Shown: positions 33,481 through 45,199, counted from the first letter of the stretch. The stretch: 64,000 nucleotides of DNA from Tolypeutes matacus (GCA_026826555.1 JAKSZT010054335.1:4824323-4888322), one strand, 5' to 3'. A program made the numbers and translations. Notes: a model not told the origin generated them from the letters alone.

Positions 33481-34617
33481 TGGGGTGCAAATGGAAGGAA
33501 CCTCCCTGCCTGCCGAAGCCAACGTGGAGCTTCCCATGGGGAACCCGCAGTCTTGCTTTTCCATGGAGCAGGGCTTCCTTGGGACATTAACTGGGCTTAT
33601 CCAAAGGAAGGCTCCAGGGCCAAAGGCGGTGCTGGGTGAGACAGAGATTCAGCGTCTCAGAGCCTTTACTTTGCCAGGGGCACCCGGAGCGCAGTGTCTC
33701 CCAGGCTTCTTTGGCCCCGGCACGCCTGCCATGGGGACATCGTGGAAGAGCGTGCTCAGGAGAACCGTGCAGGGTGCCGCCGTGCCCGGGACTGGTACTC
33801 TCCTTTTCATTTTCCTAGGGCTGAGGGCAGAGTTAAGTATTTATCGAAATAAAATCAACCCTAATTTGATTTAACTTTTGGAAAAGGGGTAAATCCGGTG
33901 GTGTGCTGGTAAATGCTTAACAACTGGCTTTTTGGGGAAAAAAGCCTCATATGTAGCATCTGCTGATTTTTGTGGTGTAAATACTCCCACTGGGTCCAAC
34001 TCCAAGCTCCCGACATGGTGTTATTGAACGCGGACTTGGGGAGAGATGTACACGAGCATCACTGTGGCACACGGCTGGCTCAAGCCAGGGCTTCAGCCAA
34101 CAGCTGGGATCAGGGCGTGGCAGCGCATGGGAAGCTGGAACTGGCCAGGCCGACGAGAAGAGGAACTTGGGGTAGAAAACCCAGGGCCCTGAGGGGTGGG
34201 CCCCACGTTCAGTAGGTTGAATGATGACACGGTTCTTGCTTCTCTTTTGCAATGTAAACAGCCTTCCAGAAACAAAGAACCCGGCTCCCAAGGCGGCTGC
34301 CAAGGTTCTCCGGCGCCGTGCTGGTCCGCAGCCAGCCAGGCCCAGCTCCGCTGCAGCTGGGAAGTGCCGACGGGCTCACCTGGACTCAGCTGGCCTCCCG
34401 GAGGCGTTTCCTTCTCTGTGGTGTGAGCATGCTTCCCATCAAGAATTAATCGCTTAGAGAAGAAGCAAATCTGAGCCAGGTGTTCACGCCATTTAATCTC
34501 GGAGCCAAGAAAAACCATTTTCTGGGCCCTGGAAAGAAGAAAAAGGGGAATACCAGTTAATGATCATCTTTCAAACCGTTGCTTCTTGTCCAAGGGACTG
34601 GGTCTCGTTTGGCTTTC
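33481..34617. other. Unique sequence, no gene seen
   Basis: Open frames occur on both strands around 33500-33870 and 34090-34520. No known domain is visible. Confidence 0.45.
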
Positions 34618-35068
34618 TGTGATGGTTAGGCTAATGTGTCAACTCGGACAGTTAATTGTGTCCAGGTGTTAGGTCCAGCAAGCACTGGGCTAACTGTAAT
34701 ACAAGAGCGTTTATGGACTTCGATCACCAGTGAGTTTACTGCGTAGATGGCTGATTACATCTGCATCAATCAGGGAGATTGCATCAGCAATGGGTGACGC
34801 TTTATCCAATCAATTGAATGCCTTAAAAGGGGAAGTGACTTCAACATTCAGGGAGAATTTCCCAGCTCGTCGTTGGACAACCAACTTCTCCCAGAAACTC
34901 ATCAAAGACCTTTCATCAGACTTTCATCGGAGCCCCTGGTTTGCAGCCTGCCTGTGGAACCTGGACTTGTGCATCCCCACGGTCGTGTGAGAGACTCTTT
35001 TAAAATCTCATATTATTGACAGATCTCTCCTGTTGATTCTGTTTCCCGAGAGAACCCTGACTAATACA
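34618..35068 (+). mobile_element. MLT2-like ERVL LTR, solo, copy B
   Basis: It starts tgtgatggttaggctaatgt and ends 'gaaccctgactaataca'. It aligns with copy A at 24999-25449 throughout, on the same strand, with a few per cent difference by eye. There is no gag/pol sequence between or beside the two. The flanks do not show a convincing 5 bp duplication. Confidence 0.8.
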
Positions 35069-36040
35069 GCTTCCAAGGTCCACTGGGCAATTGAGCCTTA
35101 TTTCTGCAGAGAATTTTCTGATGCCACGGGTGCAGGCACCCAGCGGGGAGTTGAAAGACAGATACTTCCTTTTGAAATCAAAGCTTTACCTGTGGCAGGC
35201 TCTATAGGATGAACACAGCCTGTAGCCAATGAGAAATTCAGTTACTCAACCAGGGAAGAGCAAACAGAGGGCCAGGGGATGCCAAATAACCAGGCTGATG
35301 GATTTTTCACAGAATCAACGGGCGTTTTGGCTGAATTGTCCCAATAACTGGTTGCTTAGGCAATGTCCAGACACAGCTTTCTTCTAACTCACTGGGATGC
35401 CAAGAATCTTTTTCTTTACCTGCTAGAACCTAGGGAAAATAAATCTGTGTATCTTAACAAGGTGCATGTAGTACCTTTGTGAGTGAAATGAAACCAAAGA
35501 GATAATTATAATAACATCTGAGTGCTCACTTATCCTGATGGGGAAGAAAGAAAGGCTGACTCTCCTTCCAGAGCAGGCTCTTGACCTAACCCATCTGTTA
35601 AGGAATAACTGAGCCAGCCACAATCACTTGCATGAAGCGTCCACTAATTACGCTGCTCTATAAACAGTCTCTGCTTTCAAACATGCCGATCGCTAAAAGT
35701 GGATCATTACATCAGCAAGGGAGTCTTCAGAGTTTTAACTGCTCCCAGATTCAGAATATCTAGCCCTGAAAAATGGGGGCTGATGTTTTATTTTCCCTCT
35801 CCTGACAGTGCCCCAAATCTCATCTCATGTATTCTGATATCTTTGCCTTCCCCCAAATTCAAGTCTTTTGTCTTCTTCTGTGTTATAAATCTCATAAGGT
35901 ATCCCAAAACGTACCATTTCTCTTAAATGATTCACACCTTCTTTACCTTATTCAGCAGACTCCTGGACAGCTGACAGAAGAGACACCAAGAACCAAGCCT
36001 GGATATCATCCAGTCAGGCCTCCGTCTCTTACCTTTTGAA
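35069..36040. other. Unique sequence, no gene seen
   Basis: An imperfect X-box-like palindrome, 'gttgcttaggcaatg', lies at 35351-35365. No coding family is seen. Confidence 0.4.
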
Positions 36041-36044
36041 GGAT

Positions 36045-36530
36045 TTGGATTATGCATGAATCGGGATTAGGTTCAGCCATGAGTAACAGAGACCAAAGTA
36101 ACAGTGGCTTGCATTAAACACAGAGCTGTTCTTTTCACACAAGTGAAGCCTGGGTTTAGCCGGGGTAAGGCCGGCACGACAGCCCTGTGCTCAAGGACCC
36201 AGGCTCCTTCTGCCTTGTTGCTCGCCAGCCTCCAAACATGGCCTCTGCTTCGTGGTCTAAGATGGCTGCTCTAATTCCAGCCATCATGTCCACATTACTG
36301 CCACCAGTAAAAAGTGTGTCACCTCTCTGAAATGACACTGCCAGAAGTCACACTCAACACTTCCACTTGCAAGCCATTGCTAGCTACAAGAGGGTCTGGC
36401 AAATGAGGTATTTATTCTGAGAAGCCACTGGCCAGTGAAACATTAGAGATTCTCTTATTGTGGAGAAAAGGGAGAACAGATACTGGGGTGAGGGGGCAGC
36501 GTCGGGACCAGCAATCTCTACTATGGATTA
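36045..36530 (-). mobile_element. Ancient LTR-like repeat, antisense
   Basis: 'caaggacccaggctccttct', 'tctaagatggctgctctaat', 'ccagccatcatgtccacatt' and 'agcaatctctactatgg' read in the reverse direction of the 8650 and 28695 copies. Confidence 0.5.
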
Positions 36531-36991
36531 GGTTGGTGGTTTCCAAACTGTATCCTCAAAGCCCTTGGGTTTTGGTGGGTGACACAGGGACAGCTGTGGG
36601 TTCAGCATGGAGGAGGCGTGCGTAAATTTGCACAGGATCCTGAACATTTCTTGGAAATCTTGTTTTGAAGTGCAGTGTCATTAGAACCTTTTTGTTGGGT
36701 GGCAGTGGTCTGGACTGAGAGCTTCTGGCCACTGACAAGGTAAGAATTCCCAGGGCCCCAAGGGAAAGGGGAGCTTCAGCGGTGCCCTGGACTGGCTGAG
36801 GGGACGTCTGACTCTGGAGCATGGTGCTACCTGGACAAAGGCACACTGAGCTGGTATTGGAACAGTTTTCAACATGGAGTCACGTGGCACTTATGGAAGC
36901 AGCAGCAGCTGGCAAGCGGGCCTGACCTGGACTGATAAGCTCCTCTAGTTTTCTTGCTGAGAAGACTGTGATGCAAGTGATGGTTAGAGCA
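36531..36991. other. Unique sequence, no gene seen
   Basis: Minus-strand frames here have no family match. Confidence 0.45.
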
Positions 36992-37200
36992 AAGGCTTCT
37001 CAACCTGGGCACAGTTGACATTTTGGGCCAGATAATTTCCTGTTGGAGTGTGTCCTGTGCGTTGTAGGGTGTTTGGCAGCATCGCTGGCCTCTACCCAGT
37101 AGATGTGAGCCTTATCTGAGCTGTGACGACTGGAAATGTCTCCAGACGTTGCCAAGTGTCACCTGGGCAGAGTCAATATAATTGTGCCCGGTTTTGTACC
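36992..37200 (-). mobile_element. MER20 (hAT-Charlie MITE), antisense
   Basis: 'cttctcaacctgggcacagt', 'gacattttgggccagataat', 'ctggcctctacccagtagat', 'gaaatgtctccagacgttgc' and 'caagtgtcacctgggcag' follow MER20 in reverse from end to end. MER20 copies are known to have been co-opted as enhancers in the placental endometrium. Nothing here shows that this copy is. Confidence 0.85.
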
Positions 37201-37319
37201 TTGCTAGTGGGCGTGCAGTTTGGTACCAATCTTTAGTAAATTAGATGGGCTACATATCAGAGACCTTAATATGTTCACGGCCTTGACTCGATACTTTCAT
37301 CACTTGAACTCTGCTTTTT

Positions 37320-37622
37320 GCCCAATTGTAGTACTGCTTTCAATAAAGAAAAATTGGAAACAATAAAAAAATGTTAAAGCAGTATGGATGTACCCATGCA
37401 CCCGCTAAAATATGTTTATGAGTTTATAATAACATGGGAAAACACGTGTGATAGATGATAGGTGAGTAAACAAAAATCTGTGCAGAGGAAAAAAGCTAAG
37501 GAAATTCACTAAAATGGCAGACCCTGGGAAATGGCATTAGGAGTGACTTTTCCCTCTCCTTCTATTTTTCTATAGTTCCCAAACATTCTAAGCTCAATAT
37601 TAATGACTTTATACCAAAACTA
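37320..37622 (+). mobile_element. Old L1 3' UTR fragment, sense
   Basis: 'gaaaaattggaaacaataaa', 'aatatgtttatgagtttata' and 'ccttctatttttctatagtt' are the late part of an old L1M 3' UTR. An A-rich end lies at 37630-37642. Confidence 0.5.
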
Positions 37623-39137
37623 CAAAGCCAAAAAAAAATAAAAAATACCAAAAAAGCTCCTCCTTTTAAAAAACATATTTTGGCGCTGAAAGGGAGAAGC
37701 TGTGCACAGCACTCCTTGGCGACTGGAGCTTCTCCTGAGGCTCCCGGCGCCCCCTTTTGAGGATTCCTGTGGGCAGCCCGCTTGGGGGAAAGGCAGCCCT
37801 GGCCGTGCCCTCTGGGCCAGGGTCTCTGTTGGGGGCAAAGGCTCTGTTAGGCTGCCTGGAAGGCAGCAGGCCACCTGTGAGAAGGCTTCATAGGTGCCAA
37901 AAAAGGAGGCTGCAACCCACAGGGGCAATCAGAAAGCTCCAGGGGAAGCGGGGAGCGTTTCTGCTCAACCTTGGGGAGACAAGCAGGCTGCAGAGCGGCA
38001 GTGAGTCCTTAGCAGAGTTTCTCCACTGGCAGCTTGAAGCTTTCCCAGCACCTGCACTTCCTTACAGACCCACGGAGACCAGGGTCTCAACAAAACGTGT
38101 TTCCCTTGGGAGTGTGGGGTAGACATTACACGGGCAGCTGGAAGCTGCCCCCCTCACACTAAAGGGGGCATGGGAGACAGGCTGAAATTCCAGCCTCCCA
38201 CCTACTCCCCCAGATAATCTCATTTAACAGGCTCAGGGGCCACGGGGCTCCGGAATTTGTATTTTAGAGTTCTCAGGTGATTCTGCTGCAGAGTCCGGTT
38301 CTGGAAACCCTGTGCCCTCCACTCCTCAGTTGCTGGATCTTGGGGTGCTAAACGGGATTTCTCTGTGGAGGGGCAGCTGGTGCAGTGACTCTGCCCTGTC
38401 AGCAGTGCCTGCTTGACGCACAGGTGGAGAGACCCTCAAGTTGCAGGTGCTCCGGGGCCAGCAGCGAGTGGCGGAGTCCCGGCTGGCTTCCCTGCCTTCA
38501 GCCTGCTGGCGCCGTGCCACCCGCAGGGGTCCGCCCTCCATGCTACTGGTGTAGGGGAAGGGGCTGCCCTCCTCCCCGTACCTCCTGCCAGGGCTCTCCC
38601 TTCCTGCCCTTTGCCTGGTTGAGCCTGGCTCTGGGAGGCCCAGTCCCCACTGTCTTCTCCGTTGTTCTCACCTCTCGCTCCGTCTTGTGCACGCCTGCCG
38701 TTCTGCATCCTATCTCGGGGGTCAAGGGTTGCCTGGAAAGAGCCCCTACTCTCCCCCTGGAGAATGGGGGCAGCCTGGAAAGTGTCGCCTCCTCCTCACC
38801 TGCAAGATGCTCCTCGCAAGGGGGTCACCCCTTGTGAAGTGGAGCGGCCAGAGCCCCTCAAGCGGGACCACGCCCCGGGGGACCAGCACCCCAGCACACA
38901 AGCGCCATCAACAATTCCTTCTAGCAAGGAAGCAAGCTGCTGCACAGAAACCATAGTTGAGGGATTAGTAGGAGAAAACAACCTTCTTTTATTAAACCAG
39001 GGTCCCTCATTACAAAATAAACAGAGAGAAACAGGAAATGGGAGACTAAAAGAAATCTGTTGGAAGAAAAGTCATTCTAAAACCTTATGAGAAGGTCTTT
39101 CTGGATCTTTAAAAATGTCTCCGAAATGTTGCCGGGT
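37623..39137. other. Unique sequence; MER5-like remnant at 38228-38315
   Basis: 'ggctccggaatttgtatttt' and 'ctcaggtgattctgctgcag' at 38228-38315 resemble the sense MER5A 3' part. The rest is GC-rich unique DNA with competing frames on both strands. Confidence 0.45.
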
Positions 39138-39150
39138 GTAAAACATTTTA

Positions 39151-39243
39151 TTTATTTATTTAACCGGGAGGTCCTGGGGATCGAACCCAGGTCCCTCCAT
39201 ATCGGAGATGGACACCCAATCGTTTGAGCCACATCCGTCCCCA
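39151..39243 (-). mobile_element. Xenarthran-type tRNA-derived SINE, antisense
   Basis: On minus, 'acggatgtggctcaaacgat' (box A region) is followed by 'gggacctgggttcgatcccc' (box B), then a TAAA-rich tail. Flanking gtaaaacatttta (39138-39150) and gtgaaacatttta (39244-39256) match at 12 of 13 positions as a TSD. It is a short, truncated copy. Confidence 0.85.
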
Positions 39244-39256
39244 GTGAAACATTTTA

Positions 39257-40957
39257 AATATGGTCCTCTCCCCCGATACTCCTCAAGGCATACGTTGATT
39301 TTCTCTCTTATGAACAAAATCTTTCTTTGCTGTTTGAATAGATTTGGTGACTCTGGGATCTCCTCATGGGCACCCCATGGAAAAGTCCTGCCCCTTGAAT
39401 TCAGAGTGGGGTGCTACTTGCTATAGGCAGAAAGGAGACAGTTGCAGGGACGGCGGGAAGTGAGATGCTGTGAATGGAGGGAGGCATTCGGCAGGAGAGT
39501 TCAGAAATGCGAAAGGCTGATGGTTAGGGAGGTAAGCTGCTGGCCTTTGTCTTCACAGAAGGTGTTTTTGAGCCAGGCCTGAGGGATGTTTGGGTTGGAT
39601 GGGGTCTGTTGAATATGAGTGGAAATCTAAAGTCATCATGGAGTAAACAACACAGACTTCTTTCCCTCTTGGGTAAAAGAATCCAGAGATAGGGAGGTGG
39701 GGGCTGGCGCGAGGTGCTCAGGGATCCAGCGCCTTCGGACCTGTTCTGCCATCCTTAGCTCATGGGCCTGGGAGAGGGGGGTGGTCAGGAGGCCACGTCT
39801 CCAGTAATGGAAGATGCCCAGGCAGCCCCTTGCCTCTCACTGGCCGGAACACACTCTCCCAGCCACGCCTCCCTGCAAGAGAAGCTGGAAAAGGAGGCCT
39901 TTATTCCAGGGGAAAGCTGGAGCAGGATGGGCGGTTAGCGTCCTTGTCCCTGGGGGTTAGGGCAGCAGCAAGGGCGCTGAAGTTCTCCTTCAGGGGGCCC
40001 TAGGGCCTCTACACGGGCCCCGACAGCCCTGTGGCCTGCTGTCCACGCAGTCTGACCGTCCTCCCGTGTTGGTGCTGCCACTGCCACTTCCCGAAGGCCC
40101 TGGGCTTCCAAGAGCTGATGTTACTTCTCTGAAGCAGCTCCTCAAACTACGGCATTGGCCTCCGGCCCGTGTGAACCCACAGGCCCGTCCTCTGCAGCCC
40201 CAGGGCCGGTGCCGGGACGCCAGGCCGGCTCACTTCTCAGCGTCTCCTTCCTGTCATCTCCAAAGCCCGCCTTGGAGGAGCCCAGAGGCATCGCCACGCT
40301 CCCCTCACCCAGGAGGCCGGGAGACCCCCTGGGGCAGCTGGCTGGCTCTGCGGCCACCACTGGGCTGGGTGGACTCAGGGTGGCTGCGTGCCCTGCAGGC
40401 CACTGCTGCTGGGGTGGGGCTGGGGTTATTGCCACAGGCTCCCCGGGCTCACAGGACACGGAGACCACAGAGCTGGGTCCCCCAAGGGTCTGTGCTGAAG
40501 AGGGAAGACCCGGAACCCAGAAAGCTGGAAAGAAGCACCCTCCTGCTGACTCCATTCTCTCTTGATGGTTATACGGGTTTCTTCCATATTTTCCAAGAAC
40601 CCTCTCGAGGGATTAGTGCATTGGATGTTTAAATGATTGAGGATGAGAAAGAAGCCACAAGGAATAAGCTTAGGAAAGAGACCGGGCCGGGCCTGGGTCC
40701 TCGCGGGGCGCAGCTCCCTACACTCCAGATCTGCGGCAGAGGGTTTCCTCCTGGGGAGACGCTGGGCGCAGCCTGGCTGGGAGGAGTGCGGAGGCTCTGG
40801 GCAAGGCCGTTCCCCTGGGGTGGGGGCTGACCTCCTCAGAGGACCACCTCCCACGAAAGAGGACAGGATCCCCGGCTCTGCTTCCCTCTGCAGAACTTCC
40901 TTCCACGGAGCACCCCTTCACCCAGCCGCGTTTAGGCATTGCACAGAATCCTTCTGA
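39257..40957. other. Unique GC-rich sequence, no gene seen
   Basis: 40000-40950 is GC-rich with opposing open frames of up to 188 codons. None has a recognisable domain. Splice sites do not frame any of them convincingly by eye. Confidence 0.45.
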
Positions 40958-42340
40958 AAAACTCTTAATTTTTGTTTTTAGATAATTTTCCAACACACAT
41001 ACACACAACATAAAAGTTGGTCCTCGGTTATTATAAAAAGTTTAGAAAATAGAGTTAACTGAAAAGAAGGAAAGAAAAATTACTAGTTATTCATTACTCG
41101 AAGATAATTGTGGTTAACTTTTCATATGTTTTTCTAAGCACATATACCTGTATATATAAAACTTTTTTTTTTTTTTTTTGGGCAGGCAACTTCTTTATTT
41201 ATTTATTTATTTTTTTCTTTTTTAAGGATTTATTTATTTATTTACTTTTATCCATTTTTACACCCCTTCCCCCTCCCCCCCGTTTTTGCTGTTTCTGTGT
41301 CCATTCGCTGGGCAACTCTGTGTCCATTTTCTGCCCTCTCTTCTCATCCTTCTCCTCCTGTCTTCACTGGGATTCAATCCTTGGAATCTCTGATGTAGGA
41401 GAGAGGCATCCTGCCCGCGCAACCTTAGTTGCTGGTTTTTCGGTACGTCTCATCTTGCCTCTCCCTTGTGTCACTCTCCTATTATGTCATCATCTTGCTG
41501 TGTGGCTCGCGGGAACTGGTGGTGCGCCCGCGCACAGGGCCTGGCGGCCCACGCACCTTCTATATATTTTTTAAATTTTTACCAGGAGGTCCCGGGGATC
41601 GAACCCAGGTCCCTCCATATGGGAGATGGACGCCAACCAGTAATAGCCCCCTGCTATATCTCTTAAGGCTGACCAGAGATACCTAGAGTTACAGTCTTTT
41701 CCCATACAGGATGGTCATATAATAAATCAGGCTTAGTTTATCACCAGCATTCTAAAAACCAGACCTAGGGAGGAAAACGAGGTCTGGGGACACATGCATG
41801 GTTTCTAATATAGCGAATGTTTAGCCCACCCTGATTATCACAGAATCAGGACAGTGAGAATATTCGCATTATATAAAACATTTTGAAAGTGAAAGTGGCA
41901 TCAGACTATAACTAACTTTTTGTCACTTAGCAATATGTCATAGACATTTTTCTGTGTCAATAATTCTATATCTACAATATTGATTTTAATGGCTGAAGAT
42001 ATCTCATTGTACCTTCATTAAAAAAAATAATCCCTTGTCATTGGACAATAAGATTAGTTCATTGCTCTACTTTAAAAAAATAGTATTGTTATTATAAATA
42101 AGACCTTGTAGCTAGATCTTAGGGCACATCCTTGATTATTTTCTTAGGGTAAATTCCTAACAGTGGGATGCTGGGCAAATGATTTGTGAAATTTTAGGGA
42201 TTTTTATTATTATGGTCAAATTGACCTACAGAAAACTTGTAAGACATATTTATACTCCCACCCACCATGTGCAAGCAGATCCCCTGCATTCTAGTTTCAA
42301 CCAGACAGTATGTTCATTAAAATTCTGAAATGTCAATGAC
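40958..42340 (-). mobile_element. L1M 3' UTR, antisense, interrupted by a SINE
   Basis: The left piece, 40958-41161, has 'agataattttccaacacaca' and 'actcgaagataattgtggtt'. The right piece, from about 41700 to 42340, has 'ttagcaatatgtcatagaca', 'ctgaagatatctcattgtac' and 'gtaaattcctaacagtggga'. Both read in reverse as old L1M 3' UTR. Confidence 0.65.
41162..41634 (-). mobile_element. Long composite xenarthran SINE, antisense
   Basis: On + it opens with T(18), a TATT/ATTT tail and a second 'aaggatttatttatttattt' tail start. The SINE body follows ('gctgtttctgtgtccattcg', 'gtcatcatcttgctgtgtgg'), and it ends with the tRNA head 'gtcccggggatcgaacccag' and 'gggagatggacgcc'. The usual 5' end is missing after 41634. 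At about 470 bp it is longer than the 235 bp copy at 48273. The double tail suggests one SINE next to or inside another. Confidence 0.75.
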
Positions 42341-43446
42341 ACGCTATAATCTTTGGGGACAGAACTACAATTGTGGATCTGTTTTTTCCACGGCAACTGT
42401 CTGAGAACTCAGGACGAAAGGCTGCTGGAAAGGAGCCAAGTAGCCCCAGACTCGGATGTGTGTGTCTCAGAACATCCTCTCACTTCACGTCACCCTCTGA
42501 ACACACACCTGGCCAAGCATCTCTCTCTTATTTGTGATCTGGGGCGTTCCACTCTGACCTAGAGAATGCCTTCCACCTTGGTACCACCAAACCTTCCGGT
42601 CCTGCCTAGGTTAGCCACACAGTTGGAAACTTCATCACTCAGCTAGCTTTCTTCATGCCAGCTTTCTAATAAAAATGATTTCCTACCTTGGTCTTTACAT
42701 AAAAAGAGGCTATGAATGTCTTTTGCATACATGTTTTTTTTCCTTATAGCCAAGTAGTTTATTTTTAAATCTTGACCACCCTACGGATTCTAGCGTAGCT
42801 CCCTAAAAGTTCTGGGGGAGATGGAAAGAGACAGCTTCCAGCAGTCACAGGACTTGGGACTGAAGAGTTGAATCCCCATGTGCTCTCGCTTATTTAAGTA
42901 TTTAAAATATTTGTGGGTGAGGGGGAAAGGCCAATTATCTTCGAAACTGAGGCTCTGCTGTTGACTGCAGAGTTTTTCCAAATCCCTAGAATTAGAGCAG
43001 ACTGCTGTTCCCGGCTCACAAGCTATTCTTGTCTGTAACAATATGGAAGGCACACACCTGCTTGCCCCTACACCTGTGCCATGGAGGCTCGAGGTCCTTA
43101 CGTGGAAGGTGGAGCTGAGCACGGCAGCCTGGTGCTTCACGCCCTCCGTGGAAGTGGACTGCTGCGGACTGTCAAGGATGCTTTTCCTCTACAGTTACTC
43201 ATTTTCTCAAAAGATCTAGAATCAGTCTTGTGAAACAAATCAGACCTCTTTTTAGAACCCTCCATTGCTCACTGCATTGTGTCGTTGTGGGCTCAGTTCT
43301 GTTGGCTCAGCCCTTTGTTTAATCCTGTAAAACATCCCCATGGAAGCCCTCTGCTGGGGGCTGCGGGAGCACCGAGAGGGAACCCCCAGTCCAGCTCTGC
43401 CACTGAGTCCCTTTGCCTCACACAATTTTTCACTTTATGCACCTTT
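42341..43446. other. Unique sequence, no gene seen
   Basis: No repeat or gene recognised. A T-run lies at about 42733-42741. Confidence 0.45.
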
Positions 43447-43460
43447 AAAAGATGGCTGGG

Positions 43461-43609
43461 AACCGGAAGTGGCTCAAGCAGTTGGGTGCCCGCCTACCAC
43501 GTGGGAGGTCCCGGGTTCCCAGTGCCTCCTGGAGAAGACAAGCAAGACAGCAAGCTGAAGCGGTGAGATGACGCAACGGAGAGACACAAGGAGGAAACAC
43601 CACAAGCAG
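43461..43609 (+). mobile_element. Xenarthran SINE, first unit of tandem pair
   Basis: tRNA head: 'aagtggctcaagcagttggg', 'gtgcccgcctaccacgtggg' and 'aggtcccgggttcccagtgc'. The body is 'acgcaacggagagacacaag'. It ends without a poly(A) tail and runs straight into the next unit. Confidence 0.85.
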
Positions 43610-43798
43610 GGAATGGAGATGGCTCAAGCGATTGGGCACCCGCCTACTACATGGGAGGTCCCGGGTTTGGTTCCCAGTGCCTCCTAAAAAGAAGACAAGT
43701 ACACAACGAGCAGACACAGAGAGCAGACAGTGAGTGCAAAACACGTGTGTAGGGGGTGTGAGAAATAAATAAATAATTAAAAAAAATAGATAAAAATA
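43610..43798 (+). mobile_element. Xenarthran SINE, second unit of tandem pair
   Basis: A second tRNA head, 'gatggctcaagcgattgggc', 'acccgcctactacatgggag' and 'gtcccgggtttggttcccag', is followed by 'gagcagacacagagagcaga' and an A/T-rich tail (43770-43798). Together with the preceding unit it forms a head-to-tail dimer sharing one tail. Confidence 0.85.
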
Positions 43799-44019
43799 AA
43801 ACAAGGCAGCTGGGCTTGTTGTCTCATGGGGCAGCGACCCCCTGACACTGTGGGCCACTCATGTGGGGGTGCTGAGCAAGCTTTAGCTGGCACCCCACCC
43901 CACGGGTCAGAGAGACATGAGGCTCACTCAGGAAGGCGGGGAACTGTTGGCCCAGCTGCAGCTTCAACCCCAGGTACGTCCGAAGGAGGCTGGAGACGCC
44001 AGAGCACATAACACAATTG

Positions 44020-45100
44020 GAAGTTTATATATGCCTATGTTGTTGAGAAAATTTCAGAGTATACAACGTAGGCAGAGGAGTGCACTGAAAACACAGGCCC
44101 TCACGGTCCCCCTTCAACAGATAAAGTTCTACCCTCCACCCCCGCCCCCTACTCCCCAACCCTGTAAATCCCAGACAGCATGACCTTTCCCCCATACCTG
44201 CTTCGCCGTGCATCTGTAACTGAACAAGACTGCGCAGAAGTAGAACCACTGTTGCTCTCCTCACAAAATTAACCATTATTCCTGAATTTTAGACTAGATC
44301 TCTTTAACATGTCTTTACAGGTTTACATTGTCAAGTCAGGATGCATTTCATTTGATGGTCGGATCTCATAACGTCTCTTTTATTCTTTAACAGTCCCCAC
44401 TCTTTCTTCCCTCTTTGCATGCCATCAGCTCGTTGAAGAAACGAGGTCATTTATCTTACAGACTGCTTCACGTTCTGGATTTGGCCTATGGCTTCTTTGT
44501 AGGGTGTTTAATTTGTTCTTTAGCCCCCCAGATTTCCTGTAACCGGGAAAGGTAGCTAGAGGTTTGATTAGAGTAAGGTTCTTCTTTTTTTCTCTTAAGG
44601 CAAGAATGTATCATAATGGTGAATTTCACATCACATCATCGCAGGAAGCACACAGGGTCTGGTTATCCCATGGTAAATGATCATCAGTGGATTCAGGTGG
44701 TTTCAGCCTGATCCCTCTGCTATGAAGTTCCCCATCAGCTTTTCCCCTAAGGCTTTCAGCACCCAGTGATGATTACTTTCTAATTCCATTATTTTATTAG
44801 AGCTCACGAATGGAATTCTATCATTCCTTCTGCGTTTAATTATGGACATTCTTCTACTAAGAGATTTCTCCCAGAACCATTTGACTACGCTAAAATACAG
44901 TTGTAGGAAAAGATAGAATAAATGCTCACGCATTTTCTTTATTTACAAATTTTTGAAAAAGTGAGTTAAAACTCTAACAATCTCTAGTGGAGCCCAATGA
45001 GCTTTTCTTTTCTTTTCCTTCCTTTCCTTTTTTAAAGTATCATTTTGAACTCATGGATCTTTATGTTTTCAATATGTTTTATCCACTGCTCCAGTCTTCC
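44020..45100 (-). mobile_element. L1M 3' UTR, antisense
   Basis: 'aaattaaccattattcctga', 'catgtctttacaggtttaca', 'ccattattttattagagctc', 'ctaaaatacagttgtaggaa' and 'agtatcattttgaactcatg' occur in the order of an old L1 3' UTR read in reverse. Confidence 0.65.
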
Positions 45101-45199
45101 TTTTTTTTTTTTTTTTTTGTGAGGTACCAGGACCAGGGATTGAACCCTGGACCTTGTGTGTGAAAAGACAGTGCTCAACCACTGAGCCACATTGGCTGC
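45101..45199 (-). mobile_element. tRNA-derived SINE, antisense
   Basis: On minus, box A is 'tggctcagtggttgagc' and box B is ggttcaatccc, followed by A(18). Flanks ctccagtcttcc (45089-45100) and ctccagtattcc (45200-45211) match at 11 of 12 positions as a TSD. It is the same family as 4891-4996. Confidence 0.85.

Noticed and set aside
32872..33564. 230-codon minus-strand frame as a gene
   Set aside because: It lies in CpG-rich DNA where stops are rare, overlaps equally long frames on the other strand, and shows no domain.
24999..35068. The two similar LTRs as ends of one provirus
   Set aside because: The 9.2 kb between them has unrelated repeats and unique DNA, no gag/pol/env-like frames, and each copy has its own flanks.
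40066..40632. 188-codon plus-strand frame as a gene
   Set aside because: It is in GC-rich sequence with competing frames in the opposite direction and has no recognisable family.
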